A stretch of DNA of 5,837 nucleotides from an uncultured Candidatus Pelagibacter sp. (GTDB lineage Bacteria; Pseudomonadota; Alphaproteobacteria; Pelagibacterales; Pelagibacteraceae), in the NCBI GenBank assembly GCA_937897125.1, contig CALCPL010000174.1, positions 1 to 5,837 of the forward strand. Direction: 5' to 3'. The notes below the pieces were generated by a model. It saw only the letters and a list, made by a program, of their open reading frames with translations, made no database searches and had not been told where the DNA came from. Positions 5,789-5,837 of the stretch are shown in pieces (within the stretch, counting starts at the first letter, position 1; each line of letters starts with the position of its first letter). The translations under genes and the position numbers were made by a program.

Positions 5789-5837
5789 CTGTCTCTTATA
5801 CACATCTGACGCTGCCGACGAATAGAGAGGTGTAGAT
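5789..5837 (+). other. Illumina Nextera adapter read-through (non-genomic)
   Basis: 5789-5807 is the transposase mosaic end CTGTCTCTTATACACATCT. It is followed by the Nextera adapter GACGCTGCCGACGA (5808-5821), an 8-base i5 index ATAGAGAG (5822-5829; reverse complement CTCTCTAT, the Nextera S502 index as I recall it), and GTGTAGAT (5830-5837), the beginning of the P5 flow-cell sequence. The order matches an untrimmed Nextera library molecule exactly. The base composition also jumps to GC-rich here. These bases should be removed before any annotation. Confidence 0.98.

Noticed and set aside
5808..5837. GC-rich tail as horizontally acquired DNA or an insertion-sequence end
   Set aside because: It matches the Nextera adapter, index and P5 order base for base. 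The mosaic end is Tn5-derived but comes from library preparation, not a genomic transposon.

Overview
The window looks like a compact, very AT-rich alphaproteobacterial genome fragment, most likely SAR11/Pelagibacterales. That placement is an inference from protein character, codon use strongly biased to A/T, near-zero intergenic space, and the gene set (ETF-QO, HisI with a DDDQD motif, an ScfR-type regulator). No rRNA or other phylogenetic marker is present to confirm it. The last 49 bases (5789-5837) are not genomic. They are an Illumina Nextera transposase end, followed by an i5 index and the start of the P5 adapter.

Left part (1-590): the 3' end of the ETF-ubiquinone oxidoreductase gene, with its 4Fe-4S cysteines, abuts a convergent gene for a 72-residue single-pass membrane protein. 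The 99-bp gap 492-590 is a divergent promoter region. It carries two 17-bp direct repeats (one mismatch) spaced exactly 32 bp apart. A perfect TATAAT for the leftward gene lies between them.

Middle part (591-2443): a 319-residue putative regulator is made of two copies of a helical plus winged-HTH unit, in register at a 155-residue offset. It converges on a leftward pair, hisI (histidine biosynthesis) followed by a DUF2237-family gene, joined stop-to-start (TAAATG).

Right part (2491-5788): folE (GTP cyclohydrolase I) is divergent from hisI. It leads a rightward run folE, acuI-like acrylyl-CoA reductase, LysR-family regulator. acuI and the LysR gene are again joined as TAAATG. A convergent, 5'-truncated gene for an ScfR-type (short-chain fatty acyl-CoA responsive) regulator follows one base after the LysR stop. 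Its apparent start (MCIRDS...) is translated adapter.

The clearest theme is short-chain acyl-CoA metabolism: ETF-QO takes electrons from acyl-CoA dehydrogenases, AcuI makes propionyl-CoA, and ScfR proteins sense short-chain acyl-CoAs. Most genes are ordinary housekeeping genes. The least explained piece is the tandem winged-HTH protein and the paired repeats immediately upstream of it, which may be an autoregulatory operator. I see no CRISPR array, mobile element, tRNA or rRNA.
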